Of a stretch of DNA of 53,716 bases, positions 28,033 through 36,500 are shown piece by piece. The number at the start of each line of letters is the position of its first letter. Positions within the stretch are counted from its first letter, which is position 1. A program made the position numbers and the translations under genes. Under the pieces are notes generated by a model. That model was not told where the DNA came from, ran no database searches, and was given only the letters and a program-made list of their open reading frames with translations. The stretch lies in NCBI GenBank assembly GCA_902623975.1, contig CACNVR010000007.1:1-53716 (forward strand), written 5' to 3'. Source of the stretch: an uncultured Pelagibacteraceae bacterium. GTDB taxonomy: Bacteria > Pseudomonadota > Alphaproteobacteria > Pelagibacterales > Pelagibacteraceae.

Positions 28033-30507
28033 ATGAGTAAAAATAAAATTACGGCAGTTTTAGGTCCAACAAATACTGGAAAAACTCACCTTGCCATTGA
28101 GACAATGCTGTCATTCGAAAGTGGTATGATCGGTTTTCCACTTAGATTATTAGCTAGAGAAGTTTATGACAAAGTAATAAAAAAAGTTGGAACTGATAAG
28201 GTTGCATTAGTTACTGGTGAGGAAAAAATAATACCTGTAAATGCTAAATATTTTTTATGCACCGTAGAGTCTATGCCCATTGATAGACAGTTAGAATTCG
28301 TCGGTGTTGATGAGATTCAAATGTGTTCAGATCATGAACGAGGACATATATTTACTGATCGCTTACTTAATATGAGGGGAGAGAAATTAACTATGTTTAT
28401 GGGGTCAAATACCATCAAATATATTATTTCAAAATTAGATGATGATGTGGAGTTTATAAATAGAAATAGATTATCAAAACTTTCATATGCAGGTCATAAA
28501 AAAATTTCTAGAATTAACAGAAAAACAGCAATAATAGCATTTTCAGCTGAGGAAGTTTACGCAATAGCAGAATTAATTCGGAGACAAAAAGGTGGTGCAG
28601 CAATAGTAATGGGATCCTTAAGTCCAAAAACAAGAAATGCACAGGTTGAACTTTATCAATCAGGAGATGTAGACTTTTTGGTTGCTACTGATGCAATTGG
28701 AATGGGAATAAATATGGATCTTGACCATGTTTATTTTTCAAATTTAAAAAAATTTGATGGACGAAAATTAAGAAAACTTAATTTATCTGAAATAGGTCAA
28801 ATTGCGGGTAGAGCAGGTAGGTATTTAAATGATGGAAGTTTTGGTATTACTGGAGAGTGTAAAGAAATTAATGCTGAAGAGGTGAGTCTCATTGAAAATC
28901 ATAATTTTGAAGAAATTAAATCATTATTTTGGAGAAACTCCAATTTAAATTTTCAAAACGCTACTTCATTGATAAAATCTTTGGACGAAAAACCAAATAA
29001 AAACTGGTTACGAAAAATATACGAATGCGAGGACGAAAAAGCTCTTAAGTTTTTTTTAAGAGATAAAAATTCCCAAAATATAGAATTTAATCCAGAAAAA
29101 TTAGGTATCTTATGGGAGTGTTGTCAAATACCTGATTTTGTTAAAAAAACTTATGGTCATCATTACGAAGTGATTAAAAATGTTTTTAAATATTTAACCA
29201 CTAAAAAAGGTAAAATTACTAGTGATTATATGCGTCTACAACTGATAAAATTAGATAAATTAGATGGAAATGTAGATTCTTTATCAAATAGAATTGCAAA
29301 TGTGAGAACTTGGTCTTATGTTTCAAATAAAAATAATTGGGTAGAAAATCAAGACTATTGGATTGAAAAGACAAAATTACTAGAAGACAAACTTTCAGAT
29401 AGACTTCATAATGAGCTTACAAGAACATTTATCGATAAAAGAGCAAGTGTACTTGCTAGAGGACTAAAACAAGATATGGAATTTAAAACAAAAATTTTAG
29501 AAAATAATGACGTTATTATTGATGATCAATTTATTGGAAAAATTAATGGCCTTAAACTTATATTAGATTTAAAAAAGGGTGCTCCTGAAACTGATATTAA
29601 ATCTTTAAAAAAAGCTGCCAGACAAACAATTGGGCCCGAACTTGAAAAAAGAGTTCAAATTATTATTGATACTGGTTTAATAAATTTAGAAAATGATTTC
29701 AAAATTTATTGGAACAAATTTCCTATTTCAAAATTAACTCCTGGAAGAGACTATTTGAATCCAAATTTTGAGTTAATAATTGATGATGTTTTGGAAAAAA
29801 ATTATAAAGATAAATTAGCTTCTTTCTTAGAAAAATGGATAAAAATTAAAATTGATACTGTTTTAAAAAATCTTGTTGATTTAAAAAATCTTAAAGAAAA
29901 AAACTCTTCTATTAAAGCTTTAGCATATCAACTTTACGAAAATAATGGTGTTCTAAAAAGAGATCAGGTTTCAGAGTATCTTAAAGAATTAGGACAAAAT
30001 GAAAGAAAGATTTTACGAGATCTTGGAGTAAAATTTGGAAGATATCATGTATTTCTTTACAAATTAATCAAACCTGAAGCTGTTTCTTTAAGAACATTGT
30101 TGTGGAAAAATTTCAATCAAAAATATTTCGATCTTAAACCTCCAACCTTTGGTTTAAATTTCCTTGAAGACAGTAAAATTCAAAATAAAAATTTTATGTT
30201 ACTTTGCGGATTTGAAAAATTTAATAACTTTTATATAAGAATTGATATTTTGGAAAGATTATTTATGCAAATAATAAATTCAAAAGACGAAAAAGAAATT
30301 AAAGTCAAACCTGAAATGTTAAATTTATTAGGGTGTAATCAAGATAATTTTAAAAAACTTTTAAAAAATATGAACTATAGAGTATCAGAAAAAAACAATG
30401 AAATTTTTTTTAGGTATCTACCTAAAAAAAATGTCCAAAAAAATCTAAGTAAAAAAACAAGAAAAGAAAGTCCTTTTGGTATCTTAAAAAATTTAAATTT
30501 TAGTTAA
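28033..30507 (+). CDS. SUV3-like ATP-dependent RNA helicase
   Basis: 824 residues. The N-terminal helicase core shows Walker A GPTNTGKTHLA (residues 11-21), FPLRLLAREVYDKV, a DEIQMC motif II, GSLSPKTRNAQVELYQSGDVDFLVATDAIGMGINM (motifs IV-V) and QIAGRAGRY motif VI. This is the SF2 Ski2-like/SUV3 group, common in alphaproteobacteria, which unwinds structured RNA for decay or processing. The C-terminal 500 residues are charged and lysine-rich and less easily assigned. It heads a plus-strand set with the TerB-like, fdxA and carD genes. Confidence 0.9.
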   Translation: MSKNKITAVLGPTNTGKTHLAIETMLSFESGMIGFPLRLLAREVYDKVIKKVGTDKVALVTGEEKIIPVNAKYFLCTVESMPIDRQLEFVGVDEIQMCSDHERGHIFTDRLLNMRGEKLTMFMGSNTIKYIISKLDDDVEFINRNRLSKLSYAGHKKISRINRKTAIIAFSAEEVYAIAELIRRQKGGAAIVMGSLSPKTRNAQVELYQSGDVDFLVATDAIGMGINMDLDHVYFSNLKKFDGRKLRKLNLSEIGQIAGRAGRYLNDGSFGITGECKEINAEEVSLIENHNFEEIKSLFWRNSNLNFQNATSLIKSLDEKPNKNWLRKIYECEDEKALKFFLRDKNSQNIEFNPEKLGILWECCQIPDFVKKTYGHHYEVIKNVFKYLTTKKGKITSDYMRLQLIKLDKLDGNVDSLSNRIANVRTWSYVSNKNNWVENQDYWIEKTKLLEDKLSDRLHNELTRTFIDKRASVLARGLKQDMEFKTKILENNDVIIDDQFIGKINGLKLILDLKKGAPETDIKSLKKAARQTIGPELEKRVQIIIDTGLINLENDFKIYWNKFPISKLTPGRDYLNPNFELIIDDVLEKNYKDKLASFLEKWIKIKIDTVLKNLVDLKNLKEKNSSIKALAYQLYENNGVLKRDQVSEYLKELGQNERKILRDLGVKFGRYHVFLYKLIKPEAVSLRTLLWKNFNQKYFDLKPPTFGLNFLEDSKIQNKNFMLLCGFEKFNNFYIRIDILERLFMQIINSKDEKEIKVKPEMLNLLGCNQDNFKKLLKNMNYRVSEKNNEIFFRYLPKKNVQKNLSKKTRKESPFGILKNLNFS

Positions 30508-30511
30508 AAGC

Positions 30512-30916
30512 ATGTTTTTTAGTAATAAAAATAAAAAAGGAAATTTTGAAAAAATTGCAGCTTTGTTAATTCATGCTGCAAGAATTGACCAGGACTTTTC
30601 CAAAGATGAAGAAGAAATAATTGAAAAAACTCTCTTACAAATTGGTGTCAAAAAGGAAAACATCGAAGAAGTATTGCAAGAAGGAAAAAAAATAGAGTCA
30701 GATTCAAATCAAATATTAGAATTTACAAAAGAAATAAAAAGAATGAAAGATTCCGATAAATTAGAAATTATTAAATCATTATGGAAAATCATTTACTCAA
30801 ATAATGAAGCCGATATATATGAAACAGGTTTAATGAGAAGACTAGCGGGACTATTATACATTGACAGCAAAACTATGGGCGATATCAAAGAAGCTATCAA
30901 AAAAGAAAATATTTAA
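30512..30916 (+). CDS. TerB-like (tellurite-resistance-type) helical protein
   Basis: 134 residues, all-helical, with the TerB/DjlA-like pattern: [23 protein letters not shown] (an acidic metal-binding helix pair) and a second half with [35 protein letters not shown]. Cytoplasmic; no signal peptide. TerB proteins bind divalent cations and occur in stress-response or membrane-associated complexes, but no specific role is established for this short type. It starts 4 bases after the helicase stop and shares a TAATG junction with fdxA, so it is firmly in the operon. Confidence 0.82.
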   Translation: MFFSNKNKKGNFEKIAALLIHAARIDQDFSKDEEEIIEKTLLQIGVKKENIEEVLQEGKKIESDSNQILEFTKEIKRMKDSDKLEIIKSLWKIIYSNNEADIYETGLMRRLAGLLYIDSKTMGDIKEAIKKENI

Positions 30917-31242
30917 TGACTTACTTGGTAAATGAAAAATGTATTAAGTGCAAATTAATGGATTGTGTTGAGGTATGTCCAGTTGACTGTTTTTATGAAG
31001 GTAAAAATATGCTTGTAATTAAACCTGATGAGTGTATAGATTGTGGCGTTTGTGAACCAGAATGTCCTGTTGATGCAATTGTTGCTGATACTGAGTCTGG
31101 AAGTGAGAAATGGTTAGAAATTAATAAAAAATATTCTGAAATCTGGCCAAACATAAACGAAAAAAAAGATCCACCGAAGGATCACAAAAAGTTTGAAAAT
31201 GAGCAAAATAAGTTTGAAAAATATTTTAAAGAAAACATTTAA
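30916..31242 (+). CDS. fdxA: Seven-iron ferredoxin FdxA
   Basis: 108 residues, the usual FdxA length. Cysteines of the 3Fe-4S and 4Fe-4S clusters are in [18 protein letters not shown] (residues 9-26) and [16 protein letters not shown]. The C-terminal tail with [14 protein letters not shown] is typical. A soluble low-potential electron carrier of unknown partner. It overlaps carD by 44 bases in a different frame; the fdxA-carD pair is common in alphaproteobacteria. Confidence 0.96.
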   Translation: MTYLVNEKCIKCKLMDCVEVCPVDCFYEGKNMLVIKPDECIDCGVCEPECPVDAIVADTESGSEKWLEINKKYSEIWPNINEKKDPPKDHKKFENEQNKFEKYFKENI

Positions 31243-32065
31243 AAAAAAATCAAATAAAATAAAAAAGAAAAAAAATACAAAAAAAAGTACAAAAATAAAA
31301 AAGAAGATCATAAAAAAGAATCCTAGATTAAAAACAAAAAAAACCACCACATCAAAGACCTCTAAGGTATCAAACAAAGCTACAGAAAAAAAAAATGATA
31401 GCTTAAGAATATCTAAAATAAATGAGGTAAAACCTGAGATTATCAAAATCAAAAAACAAGCAACTGAAAAGAGAGAATATAAAATTAAAGATTTCGTTGT
31501 ATATCCGAAACATGGAGTAGGGCAAATCACAGAATTCAAAAAAATAAATATTGGTGGAATTGATGTTGAAACTTATGTAATAAAATTCGAGAAAGACAAA
31601 GCTAATGGGATGGTCCCAGTTAATAAACAGTCTCATTTGAGGCCATTATCTACTATAAACCAAGTTAATAAATGTATCTCAATACTAAAAAGTAAACCAA
31701 AGATAAAAAGGTCAATGTGGAGTAGAAGGGCACAAGAATATGAAGCAAAAATTTCTTCGGGAAAAGTGTATGAACTAGCAGAAGTTGTGAGAGATTTGAA
31801 TAAAGGCGATGACTTAATGGTTGATCAGTCTTACAGTGAACGTCAATTATTTGAAAAAGCATATGAAAGAATTTTGTCTGAATTTCAAATAGTGCTTAAC
31901 ATTTCCTTAGAAGATACACAGAAAAAATTGGATAAAGCCTTAAAAAGAAATTTAGAGAGTCAATCCAAAAACCCTACACCCCCACAAGGATCACCAAAAA
32001 CACAATCCTCAGAATTGTCTGAAGAAGAACCAATTTCAGATGCAGATGAAAATATAGAGGAATAA
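31199..32065 (+). CDS. carD: CarD-family transcriptional regulator with lysine-rich N-terminal tail
   Basis: 288 residues from ATG 31199 (a TTG six bases upstream is possible). Residues 1-93 are low complexity and about one third lysine. From about residue 95 a CdnL/CarD RNA-polymerase-interaction domain begins ([35 protein letters not shown]), followed by the helical DNA-contacting half ([30 protein letters not shown]). The last 30 residues are Pro/Ser/Glu-rich and acidic. CarD proteins bind the polymerase beta subunit and stabilise open complexes, notably at rRNA promoters. The basic tail is extra compared with the ~170-residue alphaproteobacterial form. No ATG exists between the fdxA stop and the CarD domain, so the tail is genuinely encoded. 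Confidence 0.9.
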   Translation: MSKISLKNILKKTFKKKSNKIKKKKNTKKSTKIKKKIIKKNPRLKTKKTTTSKTSKVSNKATEKKNDSLRISKINEVKPEIIKIKKQATEKREYKIKDFVVYPKHGVGQITEFKKINIGGIDVETYVIKFEKDKANGMVPVNKQSHLRPLSTINQVNKCISILKSKPKIKRSMWSRRAQEYEAKISSGKVYELAEVVRDLNKGDDLMVDQSYSERQLFEKAYERILSEFQIVLNISLEDTQKKLDKALKRNLESQSKNPTPPQGSPKTQSSELSEEEPISDADENIEE

Positions 32066-32105
32066 AAAACGCCTCTCACACGTAAATCGTTATGAGAAGC
32101 GTTTT
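32066..32105. terminator. Bidirectional terminator between carD and the small basic peptide gene
   Basis: Stem of 13 positions with one mismatch: AAAACGCCTCTCA pairs with TGAGAAGCGTTTT, around a 14-base loop. On the minus strand the stem is followed by TTTTTTATT, a good U-tract for the gene at 32126-32203; on the plus strand it is followed by TTTTAAAT right after the carD stop. It can serve both convergent transcripts. Confidence 0.8.
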
Positions 32106-32125
32106 AAATAAAGAATACTAAGTTA

Positions 32126-32203
32126 TTATCTTCTTCTTCTTTTCTTAGCTTTTTTCTTAGCTTTTTTCTTAGCCTTCTTTGCTTTTTTTCTTCTCTTAGG
32201 CAT
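32126..32203 (-). CDS. 25-residue, extremely basic (Lys/Arg/Ala) peptide
   Basis: The peptide begins MPKRRKKAKK, contains repeated AKKK units and ends RRRR; 13 Lys and 6 Arg give 19 basic residues out of 25, with four Ala and no acidic or hydrophobic side chains apart from Met and Pro. GGGAG stands 8 bases before the ATG. A TTGACA-N17-TAAAAA promoter (32285-32257) lies upstream, a 9-bp hairpin falls in the 5' leader, and a terminator follows at 32066-32105, so it is a complete, independent unit. The composition is like histone H1 tails or tiny ribosomal proteins; binding to DNA or RNA is inferred. No homologue could be named. A 12-bp repeat (GCTAAGAAAAAA) underlies the AKKK units. Confidence 0.75.
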   Translation of the reverse strand: MPKRRKKAKKAKKKAKKKAKKRRRR

Positions 32204-32226
32204 CTTTAGCTCCCTTTTTTTAGTTA

Positions 32227-32247
32227 AACGAATCAATTTGATTCGTT
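32227..32247. promoter_or_regulatory. 9-bp perfect inverted repeat in the leader of the basic peptide gene
   Basis: AACGAATCA-ATT-TGATTCGTT, perfect over nine pairs with a 3-base loop. It begins about 3 bases after the expected transcription start and ends about 23 bases before the ATG (32203). It can be a protective 5' hairpin in the mRNA or an operator at the start site; sequence alone does not separate these. Confidence 0.55.
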
Positions 32248-32256
32248 ATTAGTTTA

Positions 32257-32285
32257 TTTTTATTTTTTTATGCAAGTTATGTCAA
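32257..32285 (-). promoter_or_regulatory. Sigma-70-type promoter for the basic peptide gene
   Basis: TTGACA at 32285-32280 (minus strand, perfect -35), 17-bp spacer, then TAAAAA at 32262-32257 as the -10. The predicted start near 32250 gives a leader of about 47 nt containing the inverted repeat and GGGAG. The perfect -35 is unusual in this window and suggests strong transcription. Confidence 0.6.
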
Positions 32286-32400
32286 TTCTTTAATTAAAGT
32301 TAAAAATTTGAAACAAAGTTAAAAAAAAATAAAAATTTTTATATTTTAAAGTGCAAAAAAGTTAATATTTATGCGCATTATAATCAAATAATTATTTAAA
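32286..32400. other. AT-rich spacer downstream of the acyl-CoA ligase gene
   Basis: About 115 bp between the ligase stop (32401) and the small-peptide promoter. It is nearly all A and T with a GCGCAT interruption near 32372. No open frame, tRNA or clear terminator for the ligase gene was recognised; the ligase transcript may read on into the small gene. Confidence 0.35.
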
Positions 32401-34143
32401 TTAATAAAGTTTTTCTAAATCTTCTTTGTATTTTTCTAAAATTTTTTTTCTTTTTAGTTTTAAAGTTGGTGTTAACATACCATTTTCAATTGTAAATTCT
32501 TCATTAATTAGTTTAAATTTTTTAACTTTCTCTACTAAAGCTAAACTTTTATTTAAATTTTCTAAGTATAACTCAATTTTTTTTTGATTTTCTTTACTCT
32601 CGCTTACAATTAGAGCAACCAAATAAGTTTTTTTATCTCCATAAACAAAACTTTGTTTTATATTTTCATTTAAGCATAATAAATTTTCTATTTTTGATGG
32701 TGAAATATTATCACCACCAAGATTAACAATTATTTCTTTTTTTCTATCAGTAATTTTTAAATTGCCGTCTTGAGTAATTTCACCAATGTCACCAGTATGC
32801 AACCAGCCATTTTTGATAATTTCATCTGTTTCTTTTTTCATATTCCAATAACCCAGCATAACATTTTCACCCTTTACCAATATTTCACCGTCATCTGCAA
32901 TTTTTACTTCATTTGTTTTAAAAGGTGGACCTACTGTCTCAATTTTTATTTTGCCAGGAATATTACAACTGACAACAGGAGATGTTTCTGTTAACCCGTA
33001 TCCTTGTAGAGTTGGTAAACCTATAGAATTCAAAAATTCACCTATTTTTTGATCTAAAGCACCACCACCAGAAACAAAGGCTTTTAATCTGCCTCCAAAC
33101 TGATTTTTGATTTTTTTTCTAACTAACCCCTCACACAAAAAATTGACCATTTTTTCCTTAAAATTTAATTTTTCTTTATTCAAATTTTTAGTTCCGAGTA
33201 GAATAGTGTTATCAATCAATTTTTTCTTAAAACCTTTTTGTTTTGAAAAATTAAGAGAAATCTTGTTGTATAAATTTTGATAAAATCTTGGGACAGCTGT
33301 CATAATAGTAGGTTTTGCAACAGCTATATTTGGTAATAATTTTTCTAAACTTTCCGCATAGTAAATTTTTGCCCCAAGAGATATTTGCACGTATTGAACA
33401 GTATGTTCATATGAGTGAGATAACGGAAGCCAAGTTAAAAAAACTGGTTTTTCATTTTTAACTAAAGTATATAAAATTTCTTGTGCTCCTTCGCAATTTG
33501 ATAAAATGCCCCCATGACTAAGCATAACTCCTTTTGGGTTACCTGTCGTACCTGATGTATATATTATACAAGCAATGTCATTTCTCTGAATTTCTTTATT
33601 GTATTGATTGTTAAATTTGACAATATCTTTTGCATCCAACAAAACCTTAGTAAAAATTTCTTCAAAAGATTTTATATTTTTATCAAATCTATCAATTGAA
33701 ATTAATGTTGTATCTTTTTTAATAAACTTTTTAATTTTTTCGAAATGAGTATTGTTCGAAACAATACACACTTTGGGATTACAATCATTAAATATATATT
33801 TATAGTCTTCCTCAGAATAAGTTGTAAAAAGTGGAACTGTCACACCACCAGCGTCCATAATTGTTAAGTCAGAAATTAACCATTCGGGTCTATTTTCAGA
33901 CAACAAAACACATCTATCACCTTTGGAAATAATTTTTTTAAGATAATTCGATAAAATTCTTACTCTGATATTAATCATACCCCAAGAGTAAGATGAAGGA
34001 CCAGGTAATATCTTATCGTCTTGTTTTTTTTGTTTTAAAGAAATTAAAAAAACTTCTTTCATTTTTTCAAAATCATTTGAAGTAATTTGTTCAAATTTTT
34101 TAAAAAAAAGTTCGACCAAGCTATTTATTTGTCTTAATTCCAT
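32401..34143 (-). CDS. AMP-forming long-chain acyl-CoA synthetase-like protein
   Basis: 580 residues of the ANL adenylating superfamily. The P-loop-like motif is IIYTSGTTGNPKGVMLSHGG (around residues 193-212), the A5 region is GYGLTETSPVV, and the hinge/A8 region is LHTGDIGEITQDGNLKITDRKKEII, followed by a small C-terminal domain ending in KLKRKKILEKY. It most resembles FAA/ACSL-type long-chain fatty-acid--CoA ligases: WLPLSHSYEHTVQ is characteristic. It is expected to activate fatty acids at the inner membrane. It is a single gene flanked by tRNA-Leu upstream and the small-peptide gene downstream. Confidence 0.9.
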   Translation of the reverse strand: MELRQINSLVELFFKKFEQITSNDFEKMKEVFLISLKQKKQDDKILPGPSSYSWGMINIRVRILSNYLKKIISKGDRCVLLSENRPEWLISDLTIMDAGGVTVPLFTTYSEEDYKYIFNDCNPKVCIVSNNTHFEKIKKFIKKDTTLISIDRFDKNIKSFEEIFTKVLLDAKDIVKFNNQYNKEIQRNDIACIIYTSGTTGNPKGVMLSHGGILSNCEGAQEILYTLVKNEKPVFLTWLPLSHSYEHTVQYVQISLGAKIYYAESLEKLLPNIAVAKPTIMTAVPRFYQNLYNKISLNFSKQKGFKKKLIDNTILLGTKNLNKEKLNFKEKMVNFLCEGLVRKKIKNQFGGRLKAFVSGGGALDQKIGEFLNSIGLPTLQGYGLTETSPVVSCNIPGKIKIETVGPPFKTNEVKIADDGEILVKGENVMLGYWNMKKETDEIIKNGWLHTGDIGEITQDGNLKITDRKKEIIVNLGGDNISPSKIENLLCLNENIKQSFVYGDKKTYLVALIVSESKENQKKIELYLENLNKSLALVEKVKKFKLINEEFTIENGMLTPTLKLKRKKILEKYKEDLEKLY

Positions 34144-34147
34144 AAAA

Positions 34148-34232
34148 TGGTGGGCGAAGAGAGAATCGAACTCTCACTTCTTGCGAAACACGATTTTGAG
34201 TCGTGCGCGTCTACCAGTTCCGCCATTCGCCC
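34148..34232 (-). tRNA. tRNA-Leu (anticodon CAA)
   Basis: 85 nt including an encoded CCA. The acceptor GGGCGAA pairs with TTCGCCC, with discriminator A. The D-arm has the GGCGGAACTGGTAGACGC leucine pattern, the anticodon stem CACGA/TCGTG encloses CTCAAAA (anticodon CAA, reading UUG), a short variable arm follows, and the T-loop is GTTCGATTC. It lies between the acyl-CoA ligase gene and the divergent yqaA-dsbB-coq7 set. Confidence 0.97.
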
Positions 34233-34291
34233 TTATTTGTTTAATATTTTATTAAATAGTATAAGAACTAAAATTATATTAAAACCAAAAA

Positions 34292-34888
34292 ATGTTTAAT
34301 ACCCTTTACAAAAAATGTTTACATTTTGCAGCACATAAAAGTTCTAAGTATTACTTGGCTTTAGTTTCATTTATTGAAAGTTCATTTTTTCCTATCCCTC
34401 CAGATGTAATGTTAATACCGATGGTTATTTCAAAACGAAATAATTTCATCGAGATTTTTCTTATAGCTACAGTATTTTCCGTACTAGGTGGAATAATTGG
34501 TTATTATATCGGAGTATTCTTTTTTGAACTGGCAATACAAATAATGAGTTTTTACGGTTACGAGAATGAGCTTGATCAAATCAAAAAAAATTTATTAAAT
34601 AATGATGGATTTTATGCTTGGCTTGGCGTCCTTTTTTTAGCCGGCTTTACTCCTCTGCCATATAAAGTTTTTACTATTGCTAGCGGTTTAATAGAATTTA
34701 ATATTGTTATTTTTATCTTAATAAGTTTCATTTCAAGAGGTTTACGTTTTTTTATTGTATCATACTTATTCTACAAATTTGGAAATCTCTTCACACAGTT
34801 TATGGAAAAAAATGGATCAAAGTGGTTTACTACAATAGGTATTTTGATTGTGGTAATTTGTTTAATAATTTATTTTATACTAAAATAA
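34292..34888 (+). CDS. YqaA-like membrane protein (VTT/DedA superfamily)
   Basis: 198 residues with about five membrane helices. ESSFFPIPPDVMLIPMVIS (residues 30-48) and a second re-entrant-type segment, LFLAGFTPLPYKVFTIASGLI, match the YqaA branch of the VTT/DedA superfamily, members of which are implicated in lipid-carrier flipping and membrane homeostasis. It is followed one base later by dsbB and then coq7. Molecular substrate unknown. Confidence 0.88.
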   Translation: MFNTLYKKCLHFAAHKSSKYYLALVSFIESSFFPIPPDVMLIPMVISKRNNFIEIFLIATVFSVLGGIIGYYIGVFFFELAIQIMSFYGYENELDQIKKNLLNNDGFYAWLGVLFLAGFTPLPYKVFTIASGLIEFNIVIFILISFISRGLRFFIVSYLFYKFGNLFTQFMEKNGSKWFTTIGILIVVICLIIYFILK

Positions 34889-34889
34889 A

Positions 34890-35396
34890 ATGTTAAATCT
34901 TAAAATAGAAAGTTATCTAAAAATAATTTTTCTTATAAGTTTATTTTCCCTTATATCAGCATTCTTTATTGAGTATATTTTAGGTCATCAGCCATGTAAC
35001 CTTTGTCTAATAGAAAGAATACCTTATTCATTAGCTATAATTCTGATAATCCTAAATTATATTTTCAAAAAAAATGAGCAATTTATAATTTTGTTGCTAG
35101 TTCTAATTTTTTCTTTTTCATCAATAATTTCATTTTATCATTTTGGTATTGAAGAAGGTTTTTTTAACGAATCTGCTGTTTGTAGCCTAAAAAACTCGTC
35201 TGATATCATTTCCAAAGAAGAAATTTTAAAACAGCTGCAGGAAAAAGCTATAAGTTGTAAAGATGTGACATTTAGAATTTTTGGATTATCACTAACAACA
35301 TTTAATATTGTAGTAAGTTTATGTTTAACTATTTTATTAATTAAAGTTTATAAAAATTATGGAAAGCTCAAAAAAAAAAGTAGAGGAATTTATTAG
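34890..35396 (+). CDS. dsbB: Disulfide bond formation protein B
   Basis: 168 residues and four membrane helices. The first periplasmic loop has the redox pair in LGHQPCNLCLIERIPY (CxxC plus the conserved quinone-binding Arg). A second cysteine pair lies in the long loop (AVCSLKN and AISCKDVTF). DsbB reoxidises DsbA and passes electrons to ubiquinone. It fits its neighbour coq7, which makes ubiquinone. The 3' end overlaps coq7 by 38 bases in another frame. Confidence 0.93.
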   Translation: MLNLKIESYLKIIFLISLFSLISAFFIEYILGHQPCNLCLIERIPYSLAIILIILNYIFKKNEQFIILLLVLIFSFSSIISFYHFGIEEGFFNESAVCSLKNSSDIISKEEILKQLQEKAISCKDVTFRIFGLSLTTFNIVVSLCLTILLIKVYKNYGKLKKKSRGIY

Positions 35397-35889
35397 AGTT
35401 GATCATGCTGGTGAGCGAGGAGCTGTCAAAATATACGAAGGTCAATTATTAGCATTAAACACTTTAGTCAAAAATGAAAGTTTGAAAAAAACTATCGAAG
35501 AAATGAAGATTCATGAAAAAGAACATTGTGAATTTTTTGAGAAAGAAATACAGAAAAGAAATATTGAACCAACAAAATTTTTACCATTGTGGGATTTGTT
35601 AGGTGTTGGTCTTGGATTTGGTTCGACACTTCTTGGTAAAAAAGCAGCTATGCTTTGTACAGCTTCTGTTGAAGAAGTAATTGATGAACACTATCAAAAT
35701 CAGATAAATCAATTAGGATCAAATGAAAAAAATTTAAAAAAAAAGATTATAAAATTTAGAAAGGACGAATTGCACCATAAAGACATAGCTTATGAAAAGG
35801 GTGCTACCAAAAAAGGTTTATACTCAATAATGGATAAAATTATTAAAACTGGATCTAAATTAGCAATTAATATTTCTGAAAAAATTTGA
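35359..35889 (+). CDS. coq7: Demethoxyubiquinone hydroxylase (Coq7/UbiF-type di-iron)
   Basis: 176 residues. The di-iron ligands appear as FIRVDHAGERGAVKIYEGQL (first Glu), MKIHEKEHCEFF (ExxH), SVEEVIDEHYQNQ, and FRKDELHHKDIAYE (ExxH), all at family positions. It hydroxylates 5-demethoxyubiquinone in ubiquinone synthesis. The ATG at 35359 is inside dsbB; the preceding overlap and the family N-terminus support it. It complements ubiE and ubiB at 45-47 kb. Confidence 0.95.
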   Translation: MESSKKKVEEFIRVDHAGERGAVKIYEGQLLALNTLVKNESLKKTIEEMKIHEKEHCEFFEKEIQKRNIEPTKFLPLWDLLGVGLGFGSTLLGKKAAMLCTASVEEVIDEHYQNQINQLGSNEKNLKKKIIKFRKDELHHKDIAYEKGATKKGLYSIMDKIIKTGSKLAINISEKI

Positions 35890-35892
35890 GTT

Positions 35893-36462
35893 TTAAGCTT
35901 CTAACTCAACATCCCAATATAAGTAATCCATCCAACTTTTATGCAAATAGTTAGGAGGAAAATTTTTTCCATTACGATGAAGATCTTCAGTAGATGGTTG
36001 AAAAGGATATTGATTTAACTTCATTCCAGACAATTTAAGTAATTTTCCACCTTTCTTAACATTGCATGCAGAGCATGCTGTGACTACGTTGTCCCAGTTT
36101 GTTTCGCCACCCTTAGACCTTGGCAGCAGATGATCAAATGTTAACTCTTCGCTACTTCCGCAATATTGACAAGAAAATTTATCTCTTAAAAAAACATTAA
36201 ATCTAGTAAAACTTGGTTTTGATTGGGGAACTATGTAATCTTTTAAAGCTATAACGCTTGGTAATTGCATACTAAATGAAGGACTCCTTACAACTCGTTC
36301 ATAACTACTTACTATAATTACCCTATCTAAAAAAACTGATTTAACAGTATCTTGCCATGACCAAAGAGAAAGAGGGTAATAACTTAAAGGTCTATAGTCA
36401 GCATTAAGAACTAAAGCTGGACATTTTTCTAGAGATACATTTTGTTCAATAAAGCTATTCAT
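35893..36462 (-). CDS. HNH endonuclease family protein
   Basis: 189 residues. The HNH domain is in the centre: CQYCGSSEELTFDHLLPRSKGGETNWDNVVTACSACNVKKGGK, with the two CxxC zinc knuckles and the D-H-L-P-R-S-G-G-x4-N active site. The N-terminal part (CPALVLNADYRPLSYYPLSLWSW) is typical of a chromosomal HNH type that is widespread in alphaproteobacteria and not tied to mobile elements. The biological role is unknown. It is convergent with coq7, separated by three bases. Confidence 0.92.
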   Translation of the reverse strand: MNSFIEQNVSLEKCPALVLNADYRPLSYYPLSLWSWQDTVKSVFLDRVIIVSSYERVVRSPSFSMQLPSVIALKDYIVPQSKPSFTRFNVFLRDKFSCQYCGSSEELTFDHLLPRSKGGETNWDNVVTACSACNVKKGGKLLKLSGMKLNQYPFQPSTEDLHRNGKNFPPNYLHKSWMDYLYWDVELEA

Positions 36463-36500
36463 AAATTAATTCTAACTTAAAAAAAAAACTATTTCAACGC

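Noticed and set aside
31114-31539. Long hydrophobic frame antisense to fdxA/carD
   Set aside because: The complement of Lys-rich codons reads as Phe/Leu; it is a shadow of carD.
32126-32203. 12-bp tandem repeat treated as a CRISPR or minisatellite
   Set aside because: Only two to three imperfect copies, fully explained by the AKKK codons of the small gene.
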